Positions 32,263 to 41,091 of a stretch of DNA of 52,255 nt are shown in pieces. Every line of letters starts with the position of its first letter. Positions within the stretch are counted from its first letter, which is position 1. The notes beneath the pieces were generated by a model, which saw nothing but the letters and a program-made list of their open reading frames with translations, did not search any database and was not told the origin of the DNA. This DNA comes from DASRIA01 sp035650255. Lineage in GTDB: Bacteria > Actinomycetota > Thermoleophilia > Solirubrobacterales > JBBDJG01. Where the stretch lies: the NCBI GenBank assembly GCA_035650255.1, contig DASRIA010000060.1, positions 1 to 52,255 of the forward strand. Direction: 5' to 3'. The position numbers and the translations under genes are program-made.

Positions 32263-34626
32263 TCAGCAGATCGGGCTGCCCATGACTGTCGGCAGGCGTT
32301 GCCACCAGTCCATGGTGCTGCTGGCGATCAGGGTCGCCGGCACGCTGCCGAAGGCGCTCGTCACGATGTCTCGCTCCGCGACCTTCAGGTCGTGCCCGTT
32401 CATTCCCTGCAGGAACTCCTCGATCTTCGAATAGGGCGGAAATCCGAACGCGTCCTCGCAGTTCTCACGCAGGATCGCGAGAGCCTCGTCGGTCTCCATC
32501 TGCACCTCGTAGTCGCCCTCGCGCTGGATGATCACCAGGCCGGCGATCTTGGCTTCGGGGGCAACGCGGGCGGTCGGAATCAGGCGGTCGATGTCGTACT
32601 TCGGCGGCGGGATCATCCGCTGGACGACCGCGTTCAGCGTCGCCGCAGGGATCCGCATCGCGGCCAGCACCATCGCGAACCGGCGGCCGGATCGGGAGTG
32701 AAGGCGGCTCTGCGGAACCAGCTTGATCCGCTCCCGCCTCGACAGCAGAGGAGTCTTGACGGCGTGCACGGTGTGGCGGCTGATCGTCAACGGCTTGGGA
32801 TACGCCAGCACCCGCCCGTCCGGACAGACGATCGTAAGGTCGTCGGAGAGGAACGAGTACGGAAAGTGGTCGAGCAGCTTGAGCGTCGTGGTCGTCTTGC
32901 CGGTGTCGGTGCGCGCAGTGACCATGAAGGCGTGGTCGCCGTCGGCGAAGCATGCCGCGTGCACGAGCGCGTAGCCCTTGCTGGCGAAGGTCCAGCGCAG
33001 GATGGGCTCGACCACGTTCGTGTACAGCACGTGAGGGGAGCGCTGCAGGAGCGGAGCGGCGAGGACCTCCACGCGTTCGCCGACTTGCGAGATCTCGACC
33101 CCGAAGCCGAAGCCCCCCATGCCCTCCGTGTACCGGAGGGTCCGCGCCTTGACGTGGCCGAGCTCGGGGAACCCGTGCTCCACCTCTGCGTCCGCGCCGG
33201 CGCCGTTCCCGTTGGCGCCGTTGCCGTTGAGGTGATGGCCGTTATGGCGGTGCCCGTTGCCGTTATGGCTGACGTGGCCGTTGTTCTGGCCGCGCAGGTG
33301 GCCGATCCGCACGCGGATGGTCGGGCGGCTCAAGACCTCGGGCACCATGAATCGATGAAGCTCTGGTAGGCGCACTTCCGACGTCACGGTGACGATGCCG
33401 TGGATGTCGTAGCTGAAGGAACTGACCTCGCGGCGCTGCGCCTTGGCCCAGATCCACGCATCTGCCACGCCGAAGCGGATCACGGTCAGCGCCGCCAGCG
33501 AGAGGATGTTCGAGACCAGATAGTGCATCCCGAGCCCGGTCGTCAGGGCGTACAGCAGCGGCACGCGCAGTGCGAGTGCGGCGTTGTTCATCGCGAAGAA
33601 CATGGCGGCGCGGCGCCCACGACTGCGTCCGTGCTCGCGACCGGCGAACACCCAGCCTTCGGTGAGGCAGAAGTTCCACAGGGTCGAGCCCTGGGTCGCG
33701 AGGATCGCCGCAGCGACGTAGTAGAGGCCCGCGACGTCGGCGAGCAGCGCGAGCAGCAGCGTGTTGACGACCAGGCCGGTGGCGCCCACGACGGTGAACT
33801 TGCCGAAGCGCGCCGTCAGCTGGCCCAGCTCCAGCCGGGCCAGCTGTCCGACGTAACGCAGCGCCTCCCTGACAGACGCCTTCGTCTCACCGGCGTGACG
33901 CTCCCCGAACCCGAACGGCACCTCTGACACGGTCAGCCCCGGAGTCCGCACCAGGATCTCGAGCAGGATCTTGAATCCGCGCGGCCGCAGGCGCTCAAGG
34001 TCCACAGCCTGCCGCCGCACGATGAAACACCCGCTCATCGGGTCGCTCACGTGCCAGAGGCTCTTCGGGAAGAGGAGCATCGCCGCCCGTGTGGAGACGC
34101 GTGAGAGCGCGGCACGGAGGCGACCGAACGTCCCCGTGTCGCCTCCCGCACAGAAACGGCTCGCGACGACCATGTCGGATGCCGTCCCAAGCGCCTCCAA
34201 GTACATCTCTTCGAGCACCTCGGGTGGGTGCTGCAAATCGGCGTCCATGACGCATACGAATGGCGCCCGGGCGTGTCGCATCCCAGCGACCACGGCGCCT
34301 CCGAGGCCTCCCTGGCGCTCGCCCGGAGGGCGGTGGATCAGGTAGACCGCGCGTGTGGACTCGATCGCCCGGATCGCGTCCGGCGTGTCGTCATCGCTGT
34401 CATCGACGAAGATGACCTCGAGCGGCAGGTCCGACAGCACCCGGTCGAGCCGCGCGACCAGCGGGCCCACGTTCCCCGCCTCGGCGCGCGTCGGGACGAT
34501 GACCGACACCGCCGGCGTGGCGCCGTTCATGCTGCGCCCGGCCGCCTGCACGGCGTCCGCAGCGCCCTTTGACATGAGTCCGTTCATACGCGACCGCGAG
34601 GCGCGCGACCTGAAAGCAATGTTCAA
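32263..34626 (-). CDS. Fusion of GT2 polyprenyl-phosphate mannosyltransferase, GtrA membrane domain and HPr-kinase-like P-loop domain
   Basis: 787 residues if started at TTG 34626; ATG 34587 or 34575 are likelier starts, removing 13 or 17 residues. None has a good Shine-Dalgarno. Residues 38-265 form a DPM1-like GT2 domain: SVIVPTRAEAGNVGPLV, FVDDSDDDTPD, DAD at 128-130 and DPMSGCFIVRR. Residues 275-395 are a GtrA domain with four helices. A Gly/Asn/His-rich linker (about 445-480) leads to residues 495-787, which resemble HPr kinase/phosphorylase: LVHAACFADGDHAFMVTART, then DTGKTTT (P-loop about 570-580) and FLSDDLTIVCPDG (D595, D596). GT2-GtrA fusions are known; I know of no description with an appended HprK-like kinase. 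It may sense or phosphorylate a partner, or be a nucleotide switch for glycan synthesis. Confidence 0.85.
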   Translation of the reverse strand: MNIAFRSRASRSRMNGLMSKGAADAVQAAGRSMNGATPAVSVIVPTRAEAGNVGPLVARLDRVLSDLPLEVIFVDDSDDDTPDAIRAIESTRAVYLIHRPPGERQGGLGGAVVAGMRHARAPFVCVMDADLQHPPEVLEEMYLEALGTASDMVVASRFCAGGDTGTFGRLRAALSRVSTRAAMLLFPKSLWHVSDPMSGCFIVRRQAVDLERLRPRGFKILLEILVRTPGLTVSEVPFGFGERHAGETKASVREALRYVGQLARLELGQLTARFGKFTVVGATGLVVNTLLLALLADVAGLYYVAAAILATQGSTLWNFCLTEGWVFAGREHGRSRGRRAAMFFAMNNAALALRVPLLYALTTGLGMHYLVSNILSLAALTVIRFGVADAWIWAKAQRREVSSFSYDIHGIVTVTSEVRLPELHRFMVPEVLSRPTIRVRIGHLRGQNNGHVSHNGNGHRHNGHHLNGNGANGNGAGADAEVEHGFPELGHVKARTLRYTEGMGGFGFGVEISQVGERVEVLAAPLLQRSPHVLYTNVVEPILRWTFASKGYALVHAACFADGDHAFMVTARTDTGKTTTTLKLLDHFPYSFLSDDLTIVCPDGRVLAYPKPLTISRHTVHAVKTPLLSRRERIKLVPQSRLHSRSGRRFAMVLAAMRIPAATLNAVVQRMIPPPKYDIDRLIPTARVAPEAKIAGLVIIQREGDYEVQMETDEALAILRENCEDAFGFPPYSKIEEFLQGMNGHDLKVAERDIVTSAFGSVPATLIASSTMDWWQRLPTVMGSPIC

Positions 34627-34746
34627 GGTCCGCTATCCCGCCGTGTCGCCAGGCCCGCCGGTGCGCCTCCCGTGACACCCCGTGCGGCCCGTCTTCCTTG
34701 CCGAATCCACAATCACTTTCCGTGCCTCCATCCGTAAAGCAGGCGG

Positions 34747-34776
34747 AACATAACGCACCTTGCGTTAGAAAAACAA
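34747..34776 (-). promoter_or_regulatory. Candidate promoter of the glycosyltransferase operon with operator in its spacer
   Basis: On the minus strand TTGTTT (34776-34771), an 18-bp spacer and TATGTT (34752-34747). The perfect inverted repeat TAACGC-N5-GCGTTA occupies 34751-34767, inside the spacer and touching the -10. That is a classic repressor position. A 5' UTR of 110-150 nt would follow. Confidence 0.5.
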
Positions 34777-34796
34777 GGGGCAGTTGCAACTTTCGT

Positions 34797-34818
34797 GAGA
34801 GCACTTTTTGATGCTCTC
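34797..34818. other. 7-bp hairpin in the divergent intergenic region
   Basis: GAGAGCA and TGCTCTC flank an 8-nt loop containing five Ts. It lies in the AT-richer part of the 290-330 bp gap between the divergent glycosyltransferase and phosphatase operons. It may be an operator or a leader structure. There is no terminator T tract in either direction. Confidence 0.35.
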
Positions 34819-34916
34819 TACCTTGATATAGGCCCCTGCGGTGAGTTAGCTTTCGCATCAACGGGGTGTGGCCGGCAGGGGCCGGTGCGTCCGCCGCAGG
34901 AACGCTGGGAGTCAGG

Positions 34917-37900
34917 ATGGCCGGAGGCGCGGCAAGGCAGGGGACAGCGGTCGGGTTGCGAGGGATCGTGTGCATTGCCGTGCTCGGCGCGCTGTGCGCC
35001 CATCTCGCCGCGACCAACGCCCGCGCCGCGGATCCCGTGATCGCCGCTGCCGGCGACATCGCCTGCAGCGCCTCTAGCTCCAACTACAACGGCGGCAACG
35101 GGACCGCGGACCGATGCCGCCAGAAGTACACCTCGAATCTGCTCGTGAACGCGGGTCTCTCGCAGGTCCTGACCCTCGGCGACATGCAGTACGAGAGCGC
35201 AAGCCTCTCGGGCATCAACAACTCCTACCACCCGACGTGGGGACGGGTGAAGTCGATCACGCGGCCGTCGCTCGGAAACCACGAGTACAAGACTTCGGGC
35301 GCGGCCGGCTACTTCGACTACTTCAACGGCGTGGGAGTTGCCAACGGACCGGCCGGCGAACGCAGCAAGGGCTACTACAGCTTCAACGTGGGCACATGGC
35401 ACCTGATCGCCCTCAACTCGAGTGACCACTGCACGATCGTGTCGTGCGCCGCAGGCTCCGCGCAGGAGACCTGGCTGAAGGCGGACCTTGCGGCCAATCC
35501 CAACTACTGCACGCTTGCGTACTGGCACGATCCGCGCTTCAACTCCGGCCACGACAGCAACGCCGACGAGATGAAGCCCCTGTTCCAGGCGCTCTATGAC
35601 GGTAACGCCGACGTCGTGCTCGCCGGACACGCGCACGACTACGAGCGCTTCGCGCCCCAGAACCCGAGCGGGGCGCTCGACAACGCACGGGGCATCCGCC
35701 AGTTCGTGGTGGGGACAGGCGGCGCGTTCTTCACCAGCGTGAGCACGCCGAAGCCGAACAGCCAGGTGCGCCAGAACAACACGTACGGCGTGCTCAAGCT
35801 GACGCTGCACCCGACCAGCTACGACTGGGAGTTCGTCCCCGAGGCCGGCAAGACCTTCACCGACTCGGGCACGGGGACGTGCCACGGCGGCACGCTGCCT
35901 CCGCCCGACACGACGAAGCCGTCGATCCCCGGCAACCTGCGCGCGACCGCCGGCACCGGCCAGGTCTCGCTCCTCTGGAACCAGTCCACCGACAACGTGG
36001 GTGTCACCGGGTACCAGGTGTTCCGCGGCACGACGCTGGTGACGACCGTCGGCGGCAGCGTCACCTCGTTCACCGACACCAACCTCAACCCTGGCAGCTA
36101 CAGCTACACGGTGCGGGCCATCGACGCAGCCGGCAACGTGTCCGACCCGAGCAACACCGCCAGCGCTACGGTCGCGGACGTCACCAAGCCCACTCCCCCG
36201 ACGCTCACGGCAACAGGGAGTGCCGGGCAGGTGGCCCTCGGCTGGCAGGGCGCCGGCGACAACGTCGGGGTCACGGGCTACCGGGTGTTCCGGGGGACGA
36301 CGCAGATCGCCACGCTCGGCGGCACCGTCACCTCTTACACGGACGCCGGCCTCGGAGCCGGCACCTACAGCTACACGGTGCGGGCGGTCGACGCTGCGGG
36401 CAACGTGTCGGACCCGAGCAACACGGCCAGCGGCACAGTGCCCGACACCACCAAGCCGTCGCCTCCCGGCAGCCTGGCGGCGACCGGGAGCGCAGGCCAG
36501 GTCGCGCTGACCTGGCAGGCGTCGACCGACAATGTGGGCGTCACGGGCTACCGGGTGTTCCGGGGGACGACGCAGATCGCGAACCTCGGCCCCGCGGCCA
36601 CGTCGCACACCGACAGCGGTCTTGCGGCGGGCCCGTACAGCTACACGGTGCGGGCGGTCGACGCTGCGGGCAACGTGTCGGACCCGAGCAACACGGCGAG
36701 CGCGACGGTGCCCGACACGACCAAGCCGTCGATCCCGGGCAACGTTGCGGCCACGGCGACTACGTCCGCGGCAGCCAACGTCAGCTGGCAGGCCTCACAG
36801 GACGACGTGGGCGTGAGCGGCTACAGGGTCTACCGCGACGGGACCCTGATCGCCAGCCCGGCCGGGACGGCGACCTCGTACTCCGACACATCGGTGAGCG
36901 CCACCGCCACCTACCGCTACATCGTGCGGGCGATCGACGCCGCCGGGAACCTCTCGGACCCGAGCAACGAGGCAACGGTCACGGTGCCTGACACGGTGAA
37001 GCCGAGCGCGCCCGGAAACCTGCGCACGACCAACGTGACCTCGAGCCAGGTCGACCTGGCCTGGAACCCCGCCAGCGACAACGTCGCCGTGACCGGCTAT
37101 CGCGTGTTCCGCGGGAGCGTGCCGATCGCCGACGTGGGCGCGGCGGTCACCTCCTACAGCGACACCATCGGCCCGGGCACCTACGGGTACACCGTGCGCG
37201 CGCTTGACGCTGCCGGCAACCTCTCGGACCCGAGCAACCCGGTGTCGGCGACTGTGCCCGACACGGAGAGCCCGACAGCTCCGCAGAACCTCGACGCAAC
37301 GTCCCGGGGCGCGTTCCAGGTCGACCTGACGTGGGACGCGGCCACCGACAACGTCGGAGTCGAGGCCTACCTGGTCTACCGCGACGACGTCCACATCGAC
37401 ACGGTCACCGGCACGACCTACACCGACAACGTGCTTCCTCCGGCCACGCACACGTACTACGTGCGCGCCGTGGACGGGGAGGGCAACCTCTCCGACCCGA
37501 GCAACAGCGACAGCGCCTCGGTGCTGCCGCCGGACGACTTCCCGCCCACCGTGCCCGGCAACCTGACCGGGACCTTGAACGGCACGAGCCAGGTCGACCT
37601 GAGCTGGGAGGCGTCGAGCGACAACGTGCTCGTGACCGCGTACCGGGTCTACCGGAACGGCGAGCTGCTCGCGTCCCTTGACGGGAACAGCACGTCCTAC
37701 TCGGACGTCGACGTGCCTGCCCGCGACCACGAATACGTCGTGCGGGCAGAGGACGGCTCCGGGAACCTGTCCGATCCGAGCAACCCGGCCTCGGTGGTGG
37801 TGCCCGACAGCCAATCGCCGACCGCTCCGGGCGACCTCGTCGCGAGTGCCGTGGACGGCGGGCCGGTGCAACTGCAGTGGCAAGCCTCGACCGACGACAT

Positions 37901-40115
37901 CGGCGTCGCCGCATACGAGGTCTATCGGGACGGCACCCTGGTCGCCACGATCGACCCGGCCACCTCGTACACCGACGCCGTCGGTCCCGGTACGTACGCC
38001 TACCACCTGCGTGCGCTCGACCCCGCGGGCAACAACTCCGACGACAGCAACACGGCGAACGTCGAGGTCCTGACCGTCGATACGGAGAACCCCGGTGTGC
38101 CCGGGAACCTGCGAGCCACCGGCAGTGCAGGGCAGGTGGACCTCGAGTGGGATGCCGCGACCGACAACCGGGCGGTGACGGGATACGAGATCCGCCGCGA
38201 CGGAAGCCTGCACGCGACCGTGGGAGCGGTGACGTCCTGGACCGACACCGCGGTGACTGCACCGCTCGCCTACGAGTACGAGGTGCGCGCGCTCGACGCT
38301 GCGGGGAACCGGTCGGACCCGAGCAACACGGCCGGCGCGACGGTTCCGGACACCCAGAAGCCGACGCCGCCCACCAACCTCGCGGCCGCCGCGACCGCGA
38401 CACGGGTCGACCTGACGTGGAACGCGGCGGGTGACGACGTGGCGGTCACCGGCTACCGCGTGTACCGGGACGACACGCTGATCGAAACGGTCGGGCCCGT
38501 CACGTCGTACTCCGACACGAACGTGACGGCGCCGGGCTACGAATACGAGGTGCGGGCGTTGGACGCAGCCGGCAACGTCTCGGACCCGAGTAACCGCGCC
38601 ACGGCCACCGTGCCGGACGGGCAGAAGCCCACCGCGCCCGGGACCCTGACGGCGACCGCAGCCGGTCCGAGCCAGGTCGACCTCACCTGGGGGGCGTCCA
38701 CCGACAACATCGGCGTGACGGGCTACACGGTCTACCGTGACGCGACAGCGGTCGCGACGCTCGGTGCCGTAACCAGCTTCTCGGACACGGGGGTGGCCGG
38801 CGGCACCAGCTACACGTACGAGGTCCGCGCCCGCGACGCGGCCGGCAACCTCTCCGACCCCACCAACACGGCCTCCGCGACCACCCCGGCGGCATCGGCG
38901 ACGTTCACCTTCTCGCCCGAGGCCGACGCGCGCGTGCAGTCCTCGGCGGCAACCACCAACTACGCCACGAGCTACCTGCGCGTGGACGCCAGCTCGGGAG
39001 TCACGACGGTCGAGAGCCTGCTGCGCTTCACCGTCGGCGGCACGCCCGCGGGAACGATTCGAAGCGCCAAGTTGCGCGTCTATGCATACAGTGGAACCGC
39101 GGACGGGCCGGCTGTCTTCACCACGAATCCGGCGTGGAACGAGACGACGGTGAACTGGAACAACCGGCCGCCGCGCACGAGCGCCAACGTGGACGACAAG
39201 GGGAACGTTCCGACGAACAGCTGGATCGAATACGACGTGACAACACTCGTCACCGGGAACGGGACGTACAGCTTTGGCCTCACCGGCCCGTCATCCGACG
39301 GGACGGACATCTACTCGCGTGAGGCTGCCACGCTGCGGCCAGAGCTGGTCGTCACGACGGGTCCGCCCGACACGCTGAAGCCGACGCCGCCCGGCTCGCT
39401 CGGCGCAACCGCCATCAACGCGTCGCGGGTGGACCTCGCCTGGCAGGCGGCGAGCGACAACGTCGGCGTGACCGGCTATCGCGTCTTCCGCAACGACACT
39501 CAGATCGCGAACCTCGGCGTGACGACCGCCTACTCGGACACTTCGGTGTCGGCGAATACCTCCTACACATATGCGGTGCGCGCCGTGGACGCCGCCGGCA
39601 ACCTCTCCGACCCGAGCAACTCCGCACCGGTCACGACGCCCCAGGTGGCGCCGGTCCTGACACTCGCGCCCGAGGCCGACGCCCGGACCCACGAGGCCTC
39701 GCCGAGCACCAACTACGGGACCAGCTACCTGCGTGCCAACGGCGGCACGGAATCCGACGTCGAGAGCTTCCTGCGCTTCACGGTGAGCGGCGCTCCCGCC
39801 GGCAGCGTGGAGAGTGCAAAGCTGCGGCTCTACAACTACAACGGCACGAATGACGGGCCGGCGCTATACACGACGAGCACCTCGTGGAGCGAGACCGCGA
39901 TCAATTGGAGCACACGGCCCGCGCGGACCAGTCCCGCGACCGGCGACAAGGGTGCCATCCCGGTCAACACGTGGGTCGAGTACGACGTGACTGCTTTCGT
40001 GACCGGCAACGGCACGTACAGCTTCAGCCTCGTCACGACATCGAACGACGGGATCGATTTCTACAACCGCGAGAACGCGACGCTCCGCCCGGAGCTCGTG
40101 GTGACCCTGCGATGA
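34917..40115 (+). CDS. Secreted metallophosphoesterase with 12 FN3 and two CBM96-like domains
   Basis: 1732 residues from ATG 34917 (GGGAG 5 nt upstream); GTG 34866 lacks a ribosome site. A signal peptide ends near ARAADP. The phosphoesterase has an intact ligand set: AAGDIAC (D47), LGDMQY (D89), GNHEY (N121, H122), YWHDPRF (H204) and GHAHDYER (H238, H240). From about residue 331 there are 11 FN3 domains (TKPSIPGNL, DNVGVTGYRVFRG, VRAIDAAGNVSDPSN). Next come a CBM96/DNRLRE-type domain (FSPEADARVQSS), a twelfth FN3 and a second CBM96-like domain ending at RPELVVTLR. The layout suggests a phosphatase held on polysaccharide. It heads a three-gene operon, coupled by an ATGA overlap to the next gene. 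Confidence 0.9.
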   Translation: MAGGAARQGTAVGLRGIVCIAVLGALCAHLAATNARAADPVIAAAGDIACSASSSNYNGGNGTADRCRQKYTSNLLVNAGLSQVLTLGDMQYESASLSGINNSYHPTWGRVKSITRPSLGNHEYKTSGAAGYFDYFNGVGVANGPAGERSKGYYSFNVGTWHLIALNSSDHCTIVSCAAGSAQETWLKADLAANPNYCTLAYWHDPRFNSGHDSNADEMKPLFQALYDGNADVVLAGHAHDYERFAPQNPSGALDNARGIRQFVVGTGGAFFTSVSTPKPNSQVRQNNTYGVLKLTLHPTSYDWEFVPEAGKTFTDSGTGTCHGGTLPPPDTTKPSIPGNLRATAGTGQVSLLWNQSTDNVGVTGYQVFRGTTLVTTVGGSVTSFTDTNLNPGSYSYTVRAIDAAGNVSDPSNTASATVADVTKPTPPTLTATGSAGQVALGWQGAGDNVGVTGYRVFRGTTQIATLGGTVTSYTDAGLGAGTYSYTVRAVDAAGNVSDPSNTASGTVPDTTKPSPPGSLAATGSAGQVALTWQASTDNVGVTGYRVFRGTTQIANLGPAATSHTDSGLAAGPYSYTVRAVDAAGNVSDPSNTASATVPDTTKPSIPGNVAATATTSAAANVSWQASQDDVGVSGYRVYRDGTLIASPAGTATSYSDTSVSATATYRYIVRAIDAAGNLSDPSNEATVTVPDTVKPSAPGNLRTTNVTSSQVDLAWNPASDNVAVTGYRVFRGSVPIADVGAAVTSYSDTIGPGTYGYTVRALDAAGNLSDPSNPVSATVPDTESPTAPQNLDATSRGAFQVDLTWDAATDNVGVEAYLVYRDDVHIDTVTGTTYTDNVLPPATHTYYVRAVDGEGNLSDPSNSDSASVLPPDDFPPTVPGNLTGTLNGTSQVDLSWEASSDNVLVTAYRVYRNGELLASLDGNSTSYSDVDVPARDHEYVVRAEDGSGNLSDPSNPASVVVPDSQSPTAPGDLVASAVDGGPVQLQWQASTDDIGVAAYEVYRDGTLVATIDPATSYTDAVGPGTYAYHLRALDPAGNNSDDSNTANVEVLTVDTENPGVPGNLRATGSAGQVDLEWDAATDNRAVTGYEIRRDGSLHATVGAVTSWTDTAVTAPLAYEYEVRALDAAGNRSDPSNTAGATVPDTQKPTPPTNLAAAATATRVDLTWNAAGDDVAVTGYRVYRDDTLIETVGPVTSYSDTNVTAPGYEYEVRALDAAGNVSDPSNRATATVPDGQKPTAPGTLTATAAGPSQVDLTWGASTDNIGVTGYTVYRDATAVATLGAVTSFSDTGVAGGTSYTYEVRARDAAGNLSDPTNTASATTPAASATFTFSPEADARVQSSAATTNYATSYLRVDASSGVTTVESLLRFTVGGTPAGTIRSAKLRVYAYSGTADGPAVFTTNPAWNETTVNWNNRPPRTSANVDDKGNVPTNSWIEYDVTTLVTGNGTYSFGLTGPSSDGTDIYSREAATLRPELVVTTGPPDTLKPTPPGSLGATAINASRVDLAWQAASDNVGVTGYRVFRNDTQIANLGVTTAYSDTSVSANTSYTYAVRAVDAAGNLSDPSNSAPVTTPQVAPVLTLAPEADARTHEASPSTNYGTSYLRANGGTESDVESFLRFTVSGAPAGSVESAKLRLYNYNGTNDGPALYTTSTSWSETAINWSTRPARTSPATGDKGAIPVNTWVEYDVTAFVTGNGTYSFSLVTTSNDGIDFYNRENATLRPELVVTLR
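35907..38889 (+). repeat. 11 tandem FN3-domain coding repeats (about 270 bp each)
   Basis: Each unit runs D-T-x-K-P-x-x-P to DPSNxAxATVP. Units 2 and 3 share long identical nucleotide blocks around 36271-36306 and 36541-36576, and again around 36376 and 36646, indicating recent duplication or gene conversion. Later units (6-9) are more diverged. Confidence 0.9.
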
Positions 40116-41080
40116 GCGCGCGGTTGCTGTCCGGCAAGCGCAGGAAGGCGATCGCCGCCGCCGCGATGATCGTGGCGGTATCGACGGCGCTGATCCTGGG
40201 CGTCGCGGATTCGGCTTCGCCGCCCGAGTCCGGTCCCGCCGTCGACACCCACGTCGATCACTCGTACATCTACACGGTCGACGTGTCGAACGGCGACCTC
40301 ACGCAGGAGACCAACCATCAGGGCGAAGGGGCGCTGGAGCCGTCGTATTCCCCCGACGGGGAGCTCGCCTTCAGCACCATGGACTGCGACGAGTGCTCCT
40401 CGTCCATCGTGCAGGTGGACCCGGGACCGGGCGCGCCCGTGGAGGTGCCGATCGAGACGAACGTCGAGCACCTCTTCCAGCCTTCGTGGGCGCCGGACGG
40501 AAAACGCGTGGCGACGGTGGCGCTGGCTCGCGGGATCTTCTCCGTGGATTCCCAGAGCGGGGTCTCTCAGCAGCTGACGTCGGGACCGTCCGACGAGGCC
40601 CCGGACTGGTCACCGGTGGGGGATCTGGTGCTGTTCCATCGCCAGGTGACCGGTAGCAACTACGACATCTTCGCCGTGAACGCCGCGACCGGCCGGGAGC
40701 GGAGGCTCACCAACGACAAGAAGCAGCAGACCAATCCCGCCTGGTCCCCGGACGGCAAGCGCGTGGCGTTCGCCGAGCAGCGGGACAACGGGCTCTGGGC
40801 GATCGTCACGATGAACTCCAACGGCAGCCAGCGAAAGCGGGTAACGGCGCCGACGATCAGCGCCCAGGAGCCGAGCTGGTCTCCCGACGGGACCGAGCTC
40901 GCCGTGATCCTCCAGGAGCTCGACGAAGCCGCCGTGGCGATCATGCCCGCCGACGGGTCCGCCCAGCCGCGGCGCGTGACCGACGACAACATCTTCCCCT
41001 CGAAGCCGAGCTGGTCGCCCGACGGCGACAACATCGCCTTCGCCGCGATAGTGGTTTCGGAGCCGCCGCCGAGCAACTGA
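40112..41080 (+). CDS. Membrane-anchored TolB-like (PD40) beta-propeller protein
   Basis: The 322-residue product starts at ATG 40112, overlapping the phosphatase stop as ATGA. A helix at about residues 12-32 (AIAAAAMIVAVSTALILGVA) is a signal anchor or uncleaved signal. Six PD40/WD40-like units follow, each with a PxWSPDGxxxAF signature (for example PAWSPDGKRVAFAEQ); the third has SPVGDLVLF. Propellers of this kind in monoderm bacteria are not part of a Tol-Pal system. They are generally interaction platforms or sensors at the cell surface. Its place between an active and an inactive phosphatase homologue suggests they form a complex, which is an inference from operon structure. Confidence 0.8.
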   Translation: MSARLLSGKRRKAIAAAAMIVAVSTALILGVADSASPPESGPAVDTHVDHSYIYTVDVSNGDLTQETNHQGEGALEPSYSPDGELAFSTMDCDECSSSIVQVDPGPGAPVEVPIETNVEHLFQPSWAPDGKRVATVALARGIFSVDSQSGVSQQLTSGPSDEAPDWSPVGDLVLFHRQVTGSNYDIFAVNAATGRERRLTNDKKQQTNPAWSPDGKRVAFAEQRDNGLWAIVTMNSNGSQRKRVTAPTISAQEPSWSPDGTELAVILQELDEAAVAIMPADGSAQPRRVTDDNIFPSKPSWSPDGDNIAFAAIVVSEPPPSN

Positions 41081-41091
41081 GAAGAGAGGCA

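Noticed and set aside
40112..41080. Assigning the propeller as TolB of a Tol-Pal system
   Set aside because: There are no tolQRA or pal genes, and the protein has an N-terminal membrane anchor in an apparently monoderm actinobacterium.
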